A stretch of 64,000 bases of DNA, taken from Halomicrobium urmianum (GTDB taxonomy: Archaea > Halobacteriota > Halobacteria > Halobacteriales > Haloarculaceae). The position numbers and the translations under genes were made by a program. The DNA is taken from contig NZ_CP084090.1 in the NCBI RefSeq assembly GCF_020217425.1, positions 186,001 through 250,000 on the forward strand, written 5' to 3'. This document shows, one piece after another, positions 41,404 to 50,126 of the stretch. The notes beneath the pieces were generated by a model that worked only from the letters and a program-made list of their open reading frames with translations, did not search any database and was not told the DNA's origin. The stretch's first letter is position 1, and each line of letters starts with the position of its first letter.

Positions 41404-42654
41404 CTACAGCAGCACGGCCCGCGCCAGGCCCAGGAAGACGAAGAAGCCCAGGACGTCCGTCGCGGTGGTGATGAAGATGGTCGCCGACGTCGCGGGGTCG
41501 TAGTCCATCCGATCCAGGACCAGTGGGATGAGCGCGCCGAAGAAGCCCGCGATGACGAGGTTCAGCACCATGGAGACGCCGACGACCAGGCCCAGCACCG
41601 CGCCCTGATTGAAGACGGTGGCGATGACCGCGACGAGGACGCCGGTGATCGCCCCGTTCGCGGCACCGGCGATGGCCTCGTTGCCGATGACGCGCGCGCC
41701 CGTCGAGAGCGACACCTGCTCCAGCGAGATTCCCCGGACGGTGACCGCCATCGACTGCGTCCCGGCGTTGCCGCCCATGCCGGCGACGACGGGCATGTAC
41801 GCCGCCAGCAGCGGGAGCGCCTGGATCGTGCTCTCGAAAGCCCCGACGACGCCGGCCGCGAGGAAGGCGGTCCCGAGGTTGATGATCAGCCACTTGTAGC
41901 GGCTCCGGATCTTCACCCCCGGGCCGTCGAGGACGCTCTCCTCCTCGCTGACGGCGGTGAACTCGTAGAGGGTCTCCCCGGCCTCCGACTCGATCAGGCG
42001 CAGGATGTCGTCGGCGTAGATGACCCCCAGAATCGACCCGTCGTCGTCGAGGACCGCCACCTCGCTCTCGGGATTGTCCCGGAACACGTCGACGACCTCG
42101 GTGTCCGGCCGGTCGTACCGAACCGACGGGACCTCGTAGAGGTGGTCGCGCTCGACCCGGTCGCCGCGCTCCCGCACAGCGAGCGCCTCCGCCGGGAGCT
42201 CGCCGAGGAGGTCCCCCGCCTCGGTCACGAACACCGTCGGGAACCGGCCGGTGCGCTCCTCGTGGCGGCGGACGCGGTCCGCCACCGCCCCGAAATCGAC
42301 TCCGAGGTCGACGGTGACGTAGTCCAGGTCCATCAGGCCCGCCGCGCTCTCCGGGCTGAAGCCCAGCAGGAACTCGATCCGCTCGCGGCGCTGCTCGTTC
42401 AGCCTGTCGAGGACGCGCTCCTTTCGCTCCTCGTCGGCGTACCCCAAGACGTCCGTCGCCTCGTCCGGGTCGAGGCGGCGCACGAAGCCCGTGAGGTCGT
42501 CCTCGCTCAGCCCCTCGACGACGTTCCGACGGACCGTCTCGGGGAGCTGGAAGAACACGACCCGCCGGCGGTCCGGCGGGAGGTCCCTGAAGGCCGCTCC
42601 CGGCGACGGCGCCGCCGCTATCGACTGCTGCACGTCCGGCGTGGCCGATGCCAT
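41404..42654 (-). CDS. mgtE: MgtE-family magnesium transporter
   Basis: This 416-residue protein has an N-terminal cytosolic MgtE-N superhelix (residues 1-115: DLPPDRRRVVFFQLPETVRR, EEDLTG-like helices, LGFSPESAAGLMDLDYVTVD), two CBS domains (about 120-235) that sense Mg2+, and five membrane helices. The pore signature is AGMGGNAGTQSMAVTVRGIS. All parts match MgtE. A TATA box reading GAATTTTACG lies 29 bases before the ATG at 42654. The disordered-protein gene follows on the same strand after 178 bp. Confidence 0.95.
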   Translation of the reverse strand: MASATPDVQQSIAAAPSPGAAFRDLPPDRRRVVFFQLPETVRRNVVEGLSEDDLTGFVRRLDPDEATDVLGYADEERKERVLDRLNEQRRERIEFLLGFSPESAAGLMDLDYVTVDLGVDFGAVADRVRRHEERTGRFPTVFVTEAGDLLGELPAEALAVRERGDRVERDHLYEVPSVRYDRPDTEVVDVFRDNPESEVAVLDDDGSILGVIYADDILRLIESEAGETLYEFTAVSEEESVLDGPGVKIRSRYKWLIINLGTAFLAAGVVGAFESTIQALPLLAAYMPVVAGMGGNAGTQSMAVTVRGISLEQVSLSTGARVIGNEAIAGAANGAITGVLVAVIATVFNQGAVLGLVVGVSMVLNLVIAGFFGALIPLVLDRMDYDPATSATIFITTATDVLGFFVFLGLARAVLL

Positions 42655-42677
42655 ATCCCACGTGAGTAGCGCCGCGA

Positions 42678-42687
42678 CGTAAAATTC
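42678..42687 (-). promoter_or_regulatory. TATA-like box of mgtE
   Basis: The minus strand reads GAATTTTACG, centred about 29 bases before the ATG at 42654. Confidence 0.5.
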
Positions 42688-42696
42688 ACCGGGCGG

Positions 42697-43326
42697 TCAG
42701 GCGATGTCCCGGGACGTGTCGATGCTGACCTCCTCGACGAGGTCGAGCTTGATCACGTCCGCCGGTGCGCGCCCGCTGCGGAACTTCGGGATGGCCAGCT
42801 TGTTCTCGATTTCGTCGCCGGAGACGCGCGTCTCGAGGCGGAAGACCACGTCCGCGAAGTGCTCGGTGGTGTCCCGCAGCGGCGGCACCTCGTGGCCGTC
42901 CAGGCAGTGCAGGATGGCCAGGCTCCCCGTGTTGACGATGTGGTTCTGCATGTCGTTCATGAACGCCCGGAAGCGGGAGTGGGGCTCCTGTGCTTCCAGC
43001 ACGTCCAGCGGATCGACGATGAGGTTGGAAGTCTCCGGTAGCGCGGAGACGAGCTTGCCGGCGTTGTCCAGCGGCGCCTCGCCGGAGATGTGCCGGACGG
43101 TCGGATCGCCTGTGGTCGCGGGGGTCTGCTCGATGCTGGCCAGGACGGCCTCCGCCGTCCGGTCCAGCGACAGCCAGAGGGTCCCGCGGGTAGCCGTCAG
43201 CTCGTAGAGGAACAGCTCCGCCTGGCTGGCCGGCTCCGCGGTCAGCGCGACGATGCTCCCCTCCGGAATCCCCCCGTCGAGTTTGCGGTCGAGGACGTCG
43301 ATCCCCGTCCGCAGGCGATTCACCAT
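42697..43326 (-). CDS. KaiC/RecA-like ATPase homologue with degenerate Walker A
   Basis: This 209-residue protein has the outline of a RecA/KaiC domain: GIDVLDRKLDGGIPEGSIVA at the start, a core of alternating strands and helices, and a Walker-B-like SNLIVDPLDVLE near residue 105. The place of the P-loop reads LTAEPASQAELFLYEL, without GxxGxGKT, so ATP binding is probably lost or altered. Length matches single-domain haloarchaeal KaiC-like proteins. A TATA-like AATATTTAATCC lies about 31 bases upstream. The MinD-like gene is just before it on the same strand, 29 bases apart. Confidence 0.82.
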   Translation of the reverse strand: MVNRLRTGIDVLDRKLDGGIPEGSIVALTAEPASQAELFLYELTATRGTLWLSLDRTAEAVLASIEQTPATTGDPTVRHISGEAPLDNAGKLVSALPETSNLIVDPLDVLEAQEPHSRFRAFMNDMQNHIVNTGSLAILHCLDGHEVPPLRDTTEHFADVVFRLETRVSGDEIENKLAIPKFRSGRAPADVIKLDLVEEVSIDTSRDIA

Positions 43327-43355
43327 TCCAATGCGTTAACACTGTCTCCAGCGGA

Positions 43356-43976
43356 TTAAATATTCCGCCTGAAACTGGTAGCAACTCGGTCGTAGGCCCG
43401 CGCGACCCTCGCGGACGAGAGGGGATCCGAGACGGCCGGCACGTGCCCCAGCGTCGGACAGTCGAGCAGCGGCGCCGGGTCGACGTCCCCGTCGCTCCGG
43501 ACGACGACGGACCCCACCGCCGGCGCGTCCAGCGTCTCGGCCATCGCCGCGCTCTTCGCGGCGTCCTCCAGGCTCTCCCGCGACGGCGTCGTCACCACGA
43601 GCGATCGGTCTGCCACCCGCAGGGGGACCGCCGCGTCAGGCGACGCGCCAGCCGGCGCGTCCAGCAGGACCGGCCCCGTCCGTGACCGGAGCCGCGACGC
43701 CGCCTCGAGCAGGTCCGCGTCCGTGCCGTCCCCGGCGGGAACCACGTGGACGCCCGGCAACTCCGCTGCCCGATGCGTCGCCTCCCCCAGTCCCCCGTCC
43801 GCCAGCCGTCCCAGCCCCGGCTCGGCCGGCGTCCCGGCGACCAGGTGGAGATCCGGCATGTCCCGGTCCGCGTCGACGGCGACCGGCGCGTCCCCCTCGG
43901 CCGCCAGCGCCCGGGCCAGACAGGCCGTCGTCGTGGTCTTGCCACAGCCGCCCTTTCCGCCCACTACGGCGAGCAT
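43356..43976 (-). CDS. MinD/ParA-like ATPase
   Basis: This 206-residue ATPase has the deviant Walker [21 protein letters not shown] at residues 8-27, a switch I-like [11 protein letters not shown] near 40, and a Walker-B-like [20 protein letters not shown] near 105. It is shorter than typical MinD and ends RRNI without a clear amphipathic membrane-targeting helix. The start ATG at 43976 lies about 26 bases from a TATA-like CAAATATC; the frame runs on to 44186 through an interspersed repeat and is probably not coding there. Haloarchaea have several MinD paralogues; the cargo of this one is unknown. Confidence 0.85.
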   Translation of the reverse strand: MLAVVGGKGGCGKTTTTACLARALAAEGDAPVAVDADRDMPDLHLVAGTPAEPGLGRLADGGLGEATHRAAELPGVHVVPAGDGTDADLLEAASRLRSRTGPVLLDAPAGASPDAAVPLRVADRSLVVTTPSRESLEDAAKSAAMAETLDAPAVGSVVVRSDGDVDPAPLLDCPTLGHVPAVSDPLSSARVARAYDRVATSFRRNI

Positions 43977-44048
43977 GGCGGGGCTGGCTCGTCGTGATAT
44001 TTGAAGGGTTGCCTCGTCTGGAGCCCCGCCCTTCGGGCGCGTTACCTC

Positions 44049-44141
44049 ACGGCTCACTTCGTTCGCCGTTCGGTCTGTCCGAGGCCTCATTTCGGTCGGC
44101 CTCGTGGCTCGCGTGTCGCTCCTGTCAGTCGCTCCCGCTCG
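44049..44141 (-). repeat. Interspersed repeat with two 11-nt-loop hairpins
   Basis: Hairpins lie at 44049-44069 (5-bp stem, loop TCACTTCGTTC) and 44080-44104 (7-bp stem, loop TCATTTCGGTC). Read on the minus strand, 44071-44141 closely matches the repeat in the thiC tail near 48930-49010 and a weaker copy near 45888-45944. The copy lies between the MinD-like gene and pyrB. Confidence 0.85.
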
Positions 44142-44212
44142 CATTGACGAGGCGCCCGGTGGCGCCTCGCATGTCGAGACATTCAAGAGCGTTCGAAGCG
44201 CGGTACTACCCG

Positions 44213-45127
44213 ATGCGCCAGGACCACATCATCAGCGCGAAACAGCTCTCCCGCGGGGACATCGAGGAGGTGCTGGACCGCGCTGCCGACATCGCCGAGG
44301 ACCCGGGCGCGTACGCGGACCGGTACGAGGGGACGCTCCTGGGCCTGCTCTTCTTCGAGCCGAGCACGCGGACGAAGATGAGCTTCTCGGCGGCGATGAA
44401 GCGGCTGGGCGGCGACGTCGTCGACATGGGCACGGTCGAGTCCTCCAGCGTCAAGAAGGGCGAGTCGCTGGCCGACACCGTCCGCGTCGTCGAGGGCTAC
44501 GCCGACGCGCTCGTGCTGCGCCACCCCAGCGAGGGGTCGGCCAAGATGGCCGGCGAGTTCGTCGACGTCCCGCTGATCAACGCCGGGGACGGGGCCGGGC
44601 AGCACCCCACGCAGACGCTGCTCGACCTCTACACCATCCGCGAGAACGCGGGCTTCGAGGACCTCTCGATCGGGATCATGGGCGACCTGAAGTACGGCCG
44701 GACCGTCCACTCGCTGGCCCACGCGCTGACCAACTTCGACGCGCGCCAGCACTTCGTCAGCCCCGAGAGCCTCCGGCTCCCCCGCAGCGTCCGCTACGAC
44801 CTCCACGAGGCCGGCGCGGAGGTCCGCGAGCACACCGACCTCGACGAGGTGCTCCCGGAGCTGGACGTCCTCTACGTCACCCGGATCCAGCAGGAGCGGT
44901 TCCCCGACGAGGACGAGTACCGCGAGGTGGCCGGGGAGTACCAGATCGGCGAGGACACGCTCGCGGCCGCGCGCGACGACCTCACCATCATGCACCCGCT
45001 GCCTCGCGTCGACGAGATCGCCCACGGCGTCGACGACACCGACCACGCGACCTACTTCCAGCAGGCCCACAACGGCGTGCCGGTCAGGATGGCCATTCTC
45101 GACCTGCTGCTCGGAGGTGACCGATGA
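44213..45127 (+). CDS. pyrB: Aspartate carbamoyltransferase catalytic subunit
   Basis: This 304-residue enzyme condenses carbamoyl phosphate with aspartate in pyrimidine synthesis. The carbamoyl-phosphate loop [20 protein letters not shown] is near residue 48 and [20 protein letters not shown] supplies the 80s-loop Ser/Lys. The aspartate-binding part has [12 protein letters not shown] and [10 protein letters not shown]. The ATG at 44213 is about 29 bases from a TATA-like ATTCAAG. The stop overlaps the pyrI start (ATGA), matching the dodecameric PyrBI complex. Confidence 0.97.
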   Translation: MRQDHIISAKQLSRGDIEEVLDRAADIAEDPGAYADRYEGTLLGLLFFEPSTRTKMSFSAAMKRLGGDVVDMGTVESSSVKKGESLADTVRVVEGYADALVLRHPSEGSAKMAGEFVDVPLINAGDGAGQHPTQTLLDLYTIRENAGFEDLSIGIMGDLKYGRTVHSLAHALTNFDARQHFVSPESLRLPRSVRYDLHEAGAEVREHTDLDEVLPELDVLYVTRIQQERFPDEDEYREVAGEYQIGEDTLAAARDDLTIMHPLPRVDEIAHGVDDTDHATYFQQAHNGVPVRMAILDLLLGGDR

Positions 45128-45582
45128 GCGACCACGAACTCCGCGTCAGCAAGATCCGCAACGGCACCGTCATCGACCACATCGCCGGCGGGCAGGCGCT
45201 GAACGTCCTCGCCATCGTCGGCATCGACGGCAGCGGCGGCGACGCCGTCTCCGTCGGCATGAACGTCCCCTCGGACCGCCTCGGCCAGAAGGACATCGTG
45301 AAAGTCGAGGGGCGGGAGCTGTCCCAGGACGAGGTCGACGTCCTCTCGCTGATCGCGCCGGCAGCGACGATCAACATCGTCCGCGACTTCGACGTCGTCG
45401 AGAAGCACCGCGTCGAGCGGCCCGATCAGGTGGTAGGTGTCCTCGAGTGTCCCAACCGCCACTGCATCACCACCGAGGACGAACCGGTTCAGTCGCGCTT
45501 CGAGGTCCTGGAAGACGGCGTCCGCTGCGAGTTCTGCGACACCATCGTCCGTGAGGACCTGGCCGAGCTCATCGTGGACTGA
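45124..45582 (+). CDS. pyrI: Aspartate carbamoyltransferase regulatory subunit
   Basis: This 152-residue protein has an N-terminal nucleotide-binding domain ([20 protein letters not shown]) and a C-terminal zinc domain with four cysteines in CPNRHC and CEFC. It binds CTP and ATP to control PyrB allosterically and is coupled to pyrB by a 4-base overlap. Confidence 0.97.
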   Translation: MSDHELRVSKIRNGTVIDHIAGGQALNVLAIVGIDGSGGDAVSVGMNVPSDRLGQKDIVKVEGRELSQDEVDVLSLIAPAATINIVRDFDVVEKHRVERPDQVVGVLECPNRHCITTEDEPVQSRFEVLEDGVRCEFCDTIVREDLAELIVD

Positions 45583-45679
45583 ACAACTGGCGACTCCGTT
45601 TCCCCCGTCCGCACTCCTTTCTCTCCAATATACTTTCATCCTAGCAAACACTTTGGGGCGCGAGGCCGTCGGTATCACC

Positions 45680-46624
45680 GTGACCGAGGACACCGAGGAG
45701 GTTTCGGTGGACGACGGCGCTCCCGGTTCGAGCGGCGACCGGCACCGAGACGGGCGAGTACGCGACGACGCGCGCGAGGAGCGGGCGGTCCCGGACGGGG
45801 CGAGCGAGGACGACGGACCTGCGAGCCGCGAGGGCACGAACGAAGCGAGCGGCCTCGATCCGAGCGAGCGGGAGCCGAGTGAAACGAGACGACACGCGAG
45901 CCGCGAGGCCGACCAGCGGGAGCCCTCGGAACGAGCGAGCGGGGACGAAGGACCCGCGAGCCGCGAGGGCGCGGCGGAGTCCTTCCTGGCGGTCGAGCGC
46001 GAGCTCTCGTTCGGCGTCGACGGCGGACGGACGTGGGGGCGGGCCGTCGACGTCGACCGCGTCGCGACGGAGGACGTACCCGAGGACCACCCCCAGCCAG
46101 TCGCCACGGACACAGCGCTCGCGCTGACGGTCGCCGTCGAGGGCGACGAGTCCCGGACCGCGGTCCTCTACTTCGAGTGGCCGGGCGACGGCGGCGCCGA
46201 GCGGCTCCGGCGGCTGCTCGCGCTGCTGGGGATCGGGCCGGACCAGTTCGCCGACCTGCACGGGCGGCGAGTGCCGCTCCGCCGGGAGTCGGGCCACGTC
46301 GTCGCGAACGTCCCCGACGAGGATCCGCGCGGCACGCGGCTGGGCGTGGTCGGCGTCGTGGCCGGCGTCGCCGGCACGATCGCCCTGTTCGCGGGACAGA
46401 CAGTCACGCCCGGATGGGCCCAGCTACTGCTGCTCGCGCTCGTCTTCCTCGTCCTCCCGGTGTCGACGTACCTCGACGCGTGGTACCTCCGGACCCACAC
46501 CGACTGGGACCAGGGGATCATGTTCTGGGTCCCGCTGGCGATTGCGCCCGGTATCAACCTCGTCTCCTCGCTGGCCTACCTCGCGATGCGGTGGCGGGCG
46601 ACACCGCTCGTGCCGGAGGACTGA
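45680..46624 (+). CDS. Membrane protein with repeat-derived disordered N-terminus
   Basis: This is a 314-residue protein whose function I cannot assign. Residues 1-95 are disordered and highly charged (Arg/Glu/Ser), and partly encoded by a copy of the interspersed repeat (GPASREG occurs twice, with HASREADQREPSERASGDEG). Residues 95-205 form a soluble alpha/beta region (ESFLAVERELSFGVDGGRTW). Two or three membrane helices follow: LGVVGVVAGVAGTIALFAGQ, LLLLALVFLVLPVSTYLDAW and a weaker C-terminal pair. A GTG at 45680 is chosen, after a TATA-like AATATACTTT at 45628-45637. Confidence 0.72.
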   Translation: MTEDTEEVSVDDGAPGSSGDRHRDGRVRDDAREERAVPDGASEDDGPASREGTNEASGLDPSEREPSETRRHASREADQREPSERASGDEGPASREGAAESFLAVERELSFGVDGGRTWGRAVDVDRVATEDVPEDHPQPVATDTALALTVAVEGDESRTAVLYFEWPGDGGAERLRRLLALLGIGPDQFADLHGRRVPLRRESGHVVANVPDEDPRGTRLGVVGVVAGVAGTIALFAGQTVTPGWAQLLLLALVFLVLPVSTYLDAWYLRTHTDWDQGIMFWVPLAIAPGINLVSSLAYLAMRWRATPLVPED

Positions 46625-46662
46625 CCGCAGGGGTTATCGCCGCGTCGGGCGTGGCGTCGGTG

Positions 46663-47451
46663 ATGACCGTCGTGTTCGCAGGCGTGGGGGCCGACGACAG
46701 CAACGTCAACGCACACGCGCCGCTGTACGCGGACGGCCGCTTCGAGTACGTCCCCATCCCGGAGAAGACCGTCGAGACGGACGAGTCCCGCACCTTCGGC
46801 GACTGGGACCTCCGCTACGACGACCGGACGGCCGCGGACCTGACGAACCGGCTGGACACATACCCGGAGGACGGCGAGGCCCGCGTCGTCAGGGACGAGG
46901 CCGTCGCGGAGTGGCCGTTCCACCGCGACCCGAACTTCGAGGCGCTGACCTACGGCGAACACCGCGCCGGCTTCGGGCAGTACGTCCCGCGGCTCCGCCG
47001 GCTGGATCCCGGGGACGTCGTCGCGTTCTACACATCACTCCGGCGCGAGGCCGACCCGCGCAAGCACCGCTACCTGATCGGGTACTTCGCCGTCGACGAG
47101 GTGACCGTGATCGAGCCGGACGACTCGCCCGCGGCGAAGCGCGAGAAGCTGGCGCGCCACCCCGAGAACGCCCACGCGAAGCGCGCCAGGGAGGCGCCCT
47201 TCTACGACGACAAGCCGCTGGTGGTCGTCGACGGCCGCGAGCCCGGCGGCCTGTTCGAGCGCGATCCGATCCGGCTCAGCGAGTACCGCGAGCGGCCGGA
47301 CGGCCGCGGTGGGTACTACCTCCGGCCCGAGGCGCGCGAGCGATTCGGCGTGGTCGAAGGCTCGGAGTACATGACGCGGAAGCCGGCGCTCGTGAGCGAC
47401 CTCGACGCAGACGCATTCGTCGCCGACGTCGGGCGACCCGGCGAGCGATGA
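46663..47451 (+). CDS. Nmad3-like (nucleotide modification-associated domain) protein
   Basis: This is a 262-residue soluble protein. Its opening, a hydrophobic strand then GADDSNVNAHAPLYADGRFE and YVPIPEK, fits the pattern of Nmad3 domains (a short strand, an Asp/Ser/Gly turn, then PSPI-like and SLPIPE-like segments), which occur with DNA-base hypermodification genes. A middle DPGDVVAFYTSLRREADPRK and later MTRKPALVSDLD support a compact fold. No modification or restriction genes are adjacent, so the assignment is tentative. The ATG at 46663 starts 39 bases after the previous stop. Confidence 0.62.
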   Translation: MTVVFAGVGADDSNVNAHAPLYADGRFEYVPIPEKTVETDESRTFGDWDLRYDDRTAADLTNRLDTYPEDGEARVVRDEAVAEWPFHRDPNFEALTYGEHRAGFGQYVPRLRRLDPGDVVAFYTSLRREADPRKHRYLIGYFAVDEVTVIEPDDSPAAKREKLARHPENAHAKRAREAPFYDDKPLVVVDGREPGGLFERDPIRLSEYRERPDGRGGYYLRPEARERFGVVEGSEYMTRKPALVSDLDADAFVADVGRPGER

Positions 47452-47472
47452 CCGCCGAGCGCGACGCTCGGC

Positions 47473-47484
47473 AAAGTTTATAAC
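47473..47484 (+). promoter_or_regulatory. TATA-like box of thiC
   Basis: AAAGTTTATAAC is centred about 31 bases before the ATG at 47511. The 59-bp gap is too short for a TPP riboswitch, so control is probably by a DNA-binding regulator. Confidence 0.6.
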
Positions 47485-47510
47485 CGAGTTGTATCACTAG
47501 GTTATCGCCA

Positions 47511-48995
47511 ATGGCAACCCAGCTCCAACGCGCACGCGACGGCGAGGTGACGCCAGCGATGGAACGCGTCGCCGAGCGAGAGAACGTCGACCCGGAGTTC
47601 GTCCGCGAACAGGTCGCCGAGGGGCAGGCCGTGATTCCAAACAACCACGGCCACGACGCCCTCGATCCGATGATCATCGGTCGGGAGTTCGCGACGAAGG
47701 TCAACGCCAACATCGGCAACAGCGAGGAGACCAGCGACCCCGACGGGGAACTGGAGAAGCTCCACACCGCGGTCCACTACGGCGCGGACACGGTGATGGA
47801 CCTCTCGACGGGGAGTGATCTGGACGAGATTCGCGCGGCGAACGTCCGCCATTCGCCGGTCCCGATCGGTACCGTGCCCATCTACGAGGCAGTCAAGCGC
47901 GCCGGGAGTCCAGCGGAGATGACCCACGAACTACTGCTGGACGTGATCGAGAAGCAGGCGGAGCAGGGCGTCGACTACATGACCGTCCACGCGGGCGTCC
48001 TGATGGAACACCTGCCGCTGACCGACGGCCGCAAGACCGGCATCGTCTCCCGCGGCGGCTCGATCCTCGCGAAGTGGATCGAAGAGAACGGCATGCAGAA
48101 CCTCCTCTACGCCAAGTTCGAGGAGATCTGCGAGGTCTTCGCCGAGCACGACGTCACCTTCTCGCTGGGCGACGGCCTCCGCCCCGGCTCGATCGCCGAC
48201 GCCGGGGACGAAGCCCAGTACGCCGAGCTGGGGACGCTGGGCGAACTGACGCAGACCGCCCGGGACCGCGGCGTCCAGGTGATGGTCGAGGGGCCGGGCC
48301 ACGTCCCGATGGACGAGGTGGCGGAGAACGTCGAGAAGCAACAGGAGGTCTGCGACGGCGCGCCCTTCTACGTGCTCGGGCCGCTCGTGACCGACGTGGC
48401 GCCAGGCTACGACCACATCACCAGCGCCATCGGCGCGACTGAGGCCGCGCGGGCGGGCGCCGCGATGCTGTGTTACGTCACCCCGAAGGAGCACCTCGGC
48501 CTCCCCGAAGAGGAGGACGTCCGCGACGGCCTGGTCGCCTACCGCATCGCCGCCCACGCCGCCGACGTGGCCAACGGCCGCGAAGGTGCCCGCGACTGGG
48601 ACGACGCGCTCTCGGAGGCCCGCTACGAGTTCGACTGGCGTCGGCAGTTCGAACTGGCCCTCGACCCCGAGCGAGCCCGCGAGTACCACGATCAGACGCT
48701 GCCCGGAGACAACTACAAAGAGGCGCGGTTCTGTTCGATGTGCGGCGTCGACTTCTGCTCGATGCGGATCGACCAGGACGCACGCGAGGCCGACGGCGAG
48801 ATGGAATCCATCGACGACGCGACCGACATCGCGGAGAGCGCTGCCGCTCAGGTCAATCGCCCACCGGTCGGGGTCCACGAGGCCGAACGAAGTGAGGCCT
48901 CGAAACGGGCGAGCGGGAGTGAGTGCAGCGAACGACACGCGAGCCACGAGGCCGACCGAAGGGAGGCCTCGGACAGAGCGAGCGGGAGCGACTGA
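47511..48995 (+). CDS. thiC: Phosphomethylpyrimidine synthase with repeat-derived C-terminal tail
   Basis: This 494-residue radical-SAM enzyme converts AIR to HMP phosphate for thiamine. Conserved parts include [47 protein letters not shown] and the catalytic Cys cluster CSMCGVDFC near residue 407. The normal family end is around QVNRPPVG. The last 38 residues ([20 protein letters not shown] and on) are encoded by two tandem units of the interspersed hairpin repeat. The core is intact, so activity should be kept. Confidence 0.95.
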   Translation: MATQLQRARDGEVTPAMERVAERENVDPEFVREQVAEGQAVIPNNHGHDALDPMIIGREFATKVNANIGNSEETSDPDGELEKLHTAVHYGADTVMDLSTGSDLDEIRAANVRHSPVPIGTVPIYEAVKRAGSPAEMTHELLLDVIEKQAEQGVDYMTVHAGVLMEHLPLTDGRKTGIVSRGGSILAKWIEENGMQNLLYAKFEEICEVFAEHDVTFSLGDGLRPGSIADAGDEAQYAELGTLGELTQTARDRGVQVMVEGPGHVPMDEVAENVEKQQEVCDGAPFYVLGPLVTDVAPGYDHITSAIGATEAARAGAAMLCYVTPKEHLGLPEEEDVRDGLVAYRIAAHAADVANGREGARDWDDALSEARYEFDWRRQFELALDPERAREYHDQTLPGDNYKEARFCSMCGVDFCSMRIDQDAREADGEMESIDDATDIAESAAAQVNRPPVGVHEAERSEASKRASGSECSERHASHEADRREASDRASGSD

Positions 48996-49012
48996 CAGGA
49001 GCGACACGCGAG
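48878..49012 (+). repeat. Tandem interspersed-repeat units inside the thiC 3' end
   Basis: Hairpins lie at 48878-48902 (7-bp stem CGAGGCC/GGCCTCG, loop GAACGAAGTGA) and 48947-48971 (same stem, loop GACCGAAGGGA). The sequence around GCGACACGCGAGCCACGAGG is shared with the reverse strand of 44071-44141 and, more weakly, with 45888-45944. The units run through the thiC stop codon. Confidence 0.9.
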
Positions 49013-49105
49013 GCCGCCGAGCCGGACCCGGATCGGGGCGTGGGTCCCGCCGTGATTACCAGAAAGGTATCGAAAGATAGTTTCCGTAATAGTATTAATA
49101 CAGAA

Positions 49106-49115
49106 AGAATATAAC
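49106..49115 (+). promoter_or_regulatory. TATA-like box of the 22-residue microprotein
   Basis: AGAATATAAC is centred about 28 bases before the ATG at 49139, the spacing for a leaderless mRNA. Confidence 0.6.
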
Positions 49116-49138
49116 CGATAGGGACGTACTTGGTAGTG

Positions 49139-49207
49139 ATGTCCAAGAAGGCCGTTCTCCTGGTCGCCCTGGTCGCGCTCGCACTGGCGTACGTCGTCCG
49201 CGAGTGA
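49139..49207 (+). CDS. 22-residue single-span membrane microprotein
   Basis: This is a tiny ORF with a Lys pair after the start (MSKK), a 16-residue hydrophobic stretch of Ala, Val and Leu, and a charged end (RE). It fits a single membrane helix with a positive N-terminus. It is preceded by one of the better TATA-like boxes in the window at leaderless spacing, and all codons use G or C in the third position except GTT and GCA. It is too short for routine gene callers. The function is unknown; it may be a membrane regulator or a partner of a larger transporter. Confidence 0.55.
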   Translation: MSKKAVLLVALVALALAYVVRE

Positions 49208-49278
49208 GCGCGCCCGCTTGCATCGCTCGTCAACCACCTTTTCCGAACCCTTACTCCGCTGGAGGCGTACGTCGGGAT

Positions 49279-50103
49279 ATGTACGGCGTCGTCACGCGCA
49301 ACGAGGAGGAGCTGTCGTGGTCGGAGTTCGACAGGGGCTTCTACGAGGTCAAAGACGTCACCGGCCGGGCCGCCGAGCCCGTCGCTGACGCCGTCAACAT
49401 GGTGTCCTGCTTCGCCGACAACGCGGTCGAGGGCGAGGACGACATGGTCCCGGTCGACGACGAGGGACTGCAGGCGACCCGCGACCGCGAGTACTTCGAC
49501 TGGACGTACGTCTGCCCGACCCACGACCGCTACCGCGAGGGGTTGCTCGAGGCGATCGAGGACGCCGCCGGAGCCAGCGGCGACGTGCGCCTCGACGACG
49601 TCGGCTTCCCCCGCGACGAGTACTGCCACTGTGACCGCTGCGAGCGCCGCTTCGCCGAGAGCGACTACGAGGACCGGAGCGAGTGGCGCGACGCCGTCAT
49701 GACCGAGTTCGTCGCGGACGCCCGCGAGCGCGTCCCGGGCGACCTCTACCTGACCCTCTACCCGGACCCGTACCCCGGCCACCTCTCCCGGCGCTCCGGA
49801 CTGGACGTCGCAGCCATCGAGGAGTACGTCGACGAGTTCGTCGTCCCGCTGTACGACATGGCCTACACCACCACCTACTGGCTGGAGGTGCTGGCCAGCG
49901 GCTTCGCGGACCTGCTGTCGACGCCGTTCAGCGTCGAACTGTACGCGGTGGACGTCGACGTCGACGACCTGATCGACGCCGCCGAGGTCGCCGACGAGTA
50001 CGGCGAGTCCGTCCTCTTCGGCTACGACGCCAGCAACGCCCGCGCCGCGCTGCGCCGGATGACCGCCGACGCGCGTGACGGGAAGCAGTTCGGGCCGGAG
50101 TGA
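49279..50103 (+). CDS. Conserved haloarchaeal TIM-barrel (glycosidase-like) protein
   Basis: This 274-residue soluble protein carries a mid-chain block VRLDDVGFPRDEYCHCDRCE followed by RRFAE. The same C-x-C-x-x-C knuckle after an LD/FDE strand occurs in TIM-barrel glycoside-hydrolase-like proteins. A preceding HDRYREGLLEAIEDAA helix and following TLYPDPYPGHLSRRSGLD fit such a barrel. The C-terminal half gives further strand-helix pairs (VLFGYDASNARAALRRMTAD). No carbohydrate genes are adjacent and the substrate is unknown. The ATG at 49279 follows a short gap after the microprotein. Confidence 0.65.
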   Translation: MYGVVTRNEEELSWSEFDRGFYEVKDVTGRAAEPVADAVNMVSCFADNAVEGEDDMVPVDDEGLQATRDREYFDWTYVCPTHDRYREGLLEAIEDAAGASGDVRLDDVGFPRDEYCHCDRCERRFAESDYEDRSEWRDAVMTEFVADARERVPGDLYLTLYPDPYPGHLSRRSGLDVAAIEEYVDEFVVPLYDMAYTTTYWLEVLASGFADLLSTPFSVELYAVDVDVDDLIDAAEVADEYGESVLFGYDASNARAALRRMTADARDGKQFGPE

Positions 50104-50126
50104 CGTCGAACTGATTGCAGACCGGA

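Noticed and set aside
43977-44186. N-terminal extension of the MinD-like protein
   Set aside because: The extension is translated interspersed repeat, and a TATA-like box lies between it and the ATG at 43976.
47452-47510. TPP riboswitch ahead of thiC
   Set aside because: The gap is only 59 bases and contains a promoter; there is no room for the aptamer.
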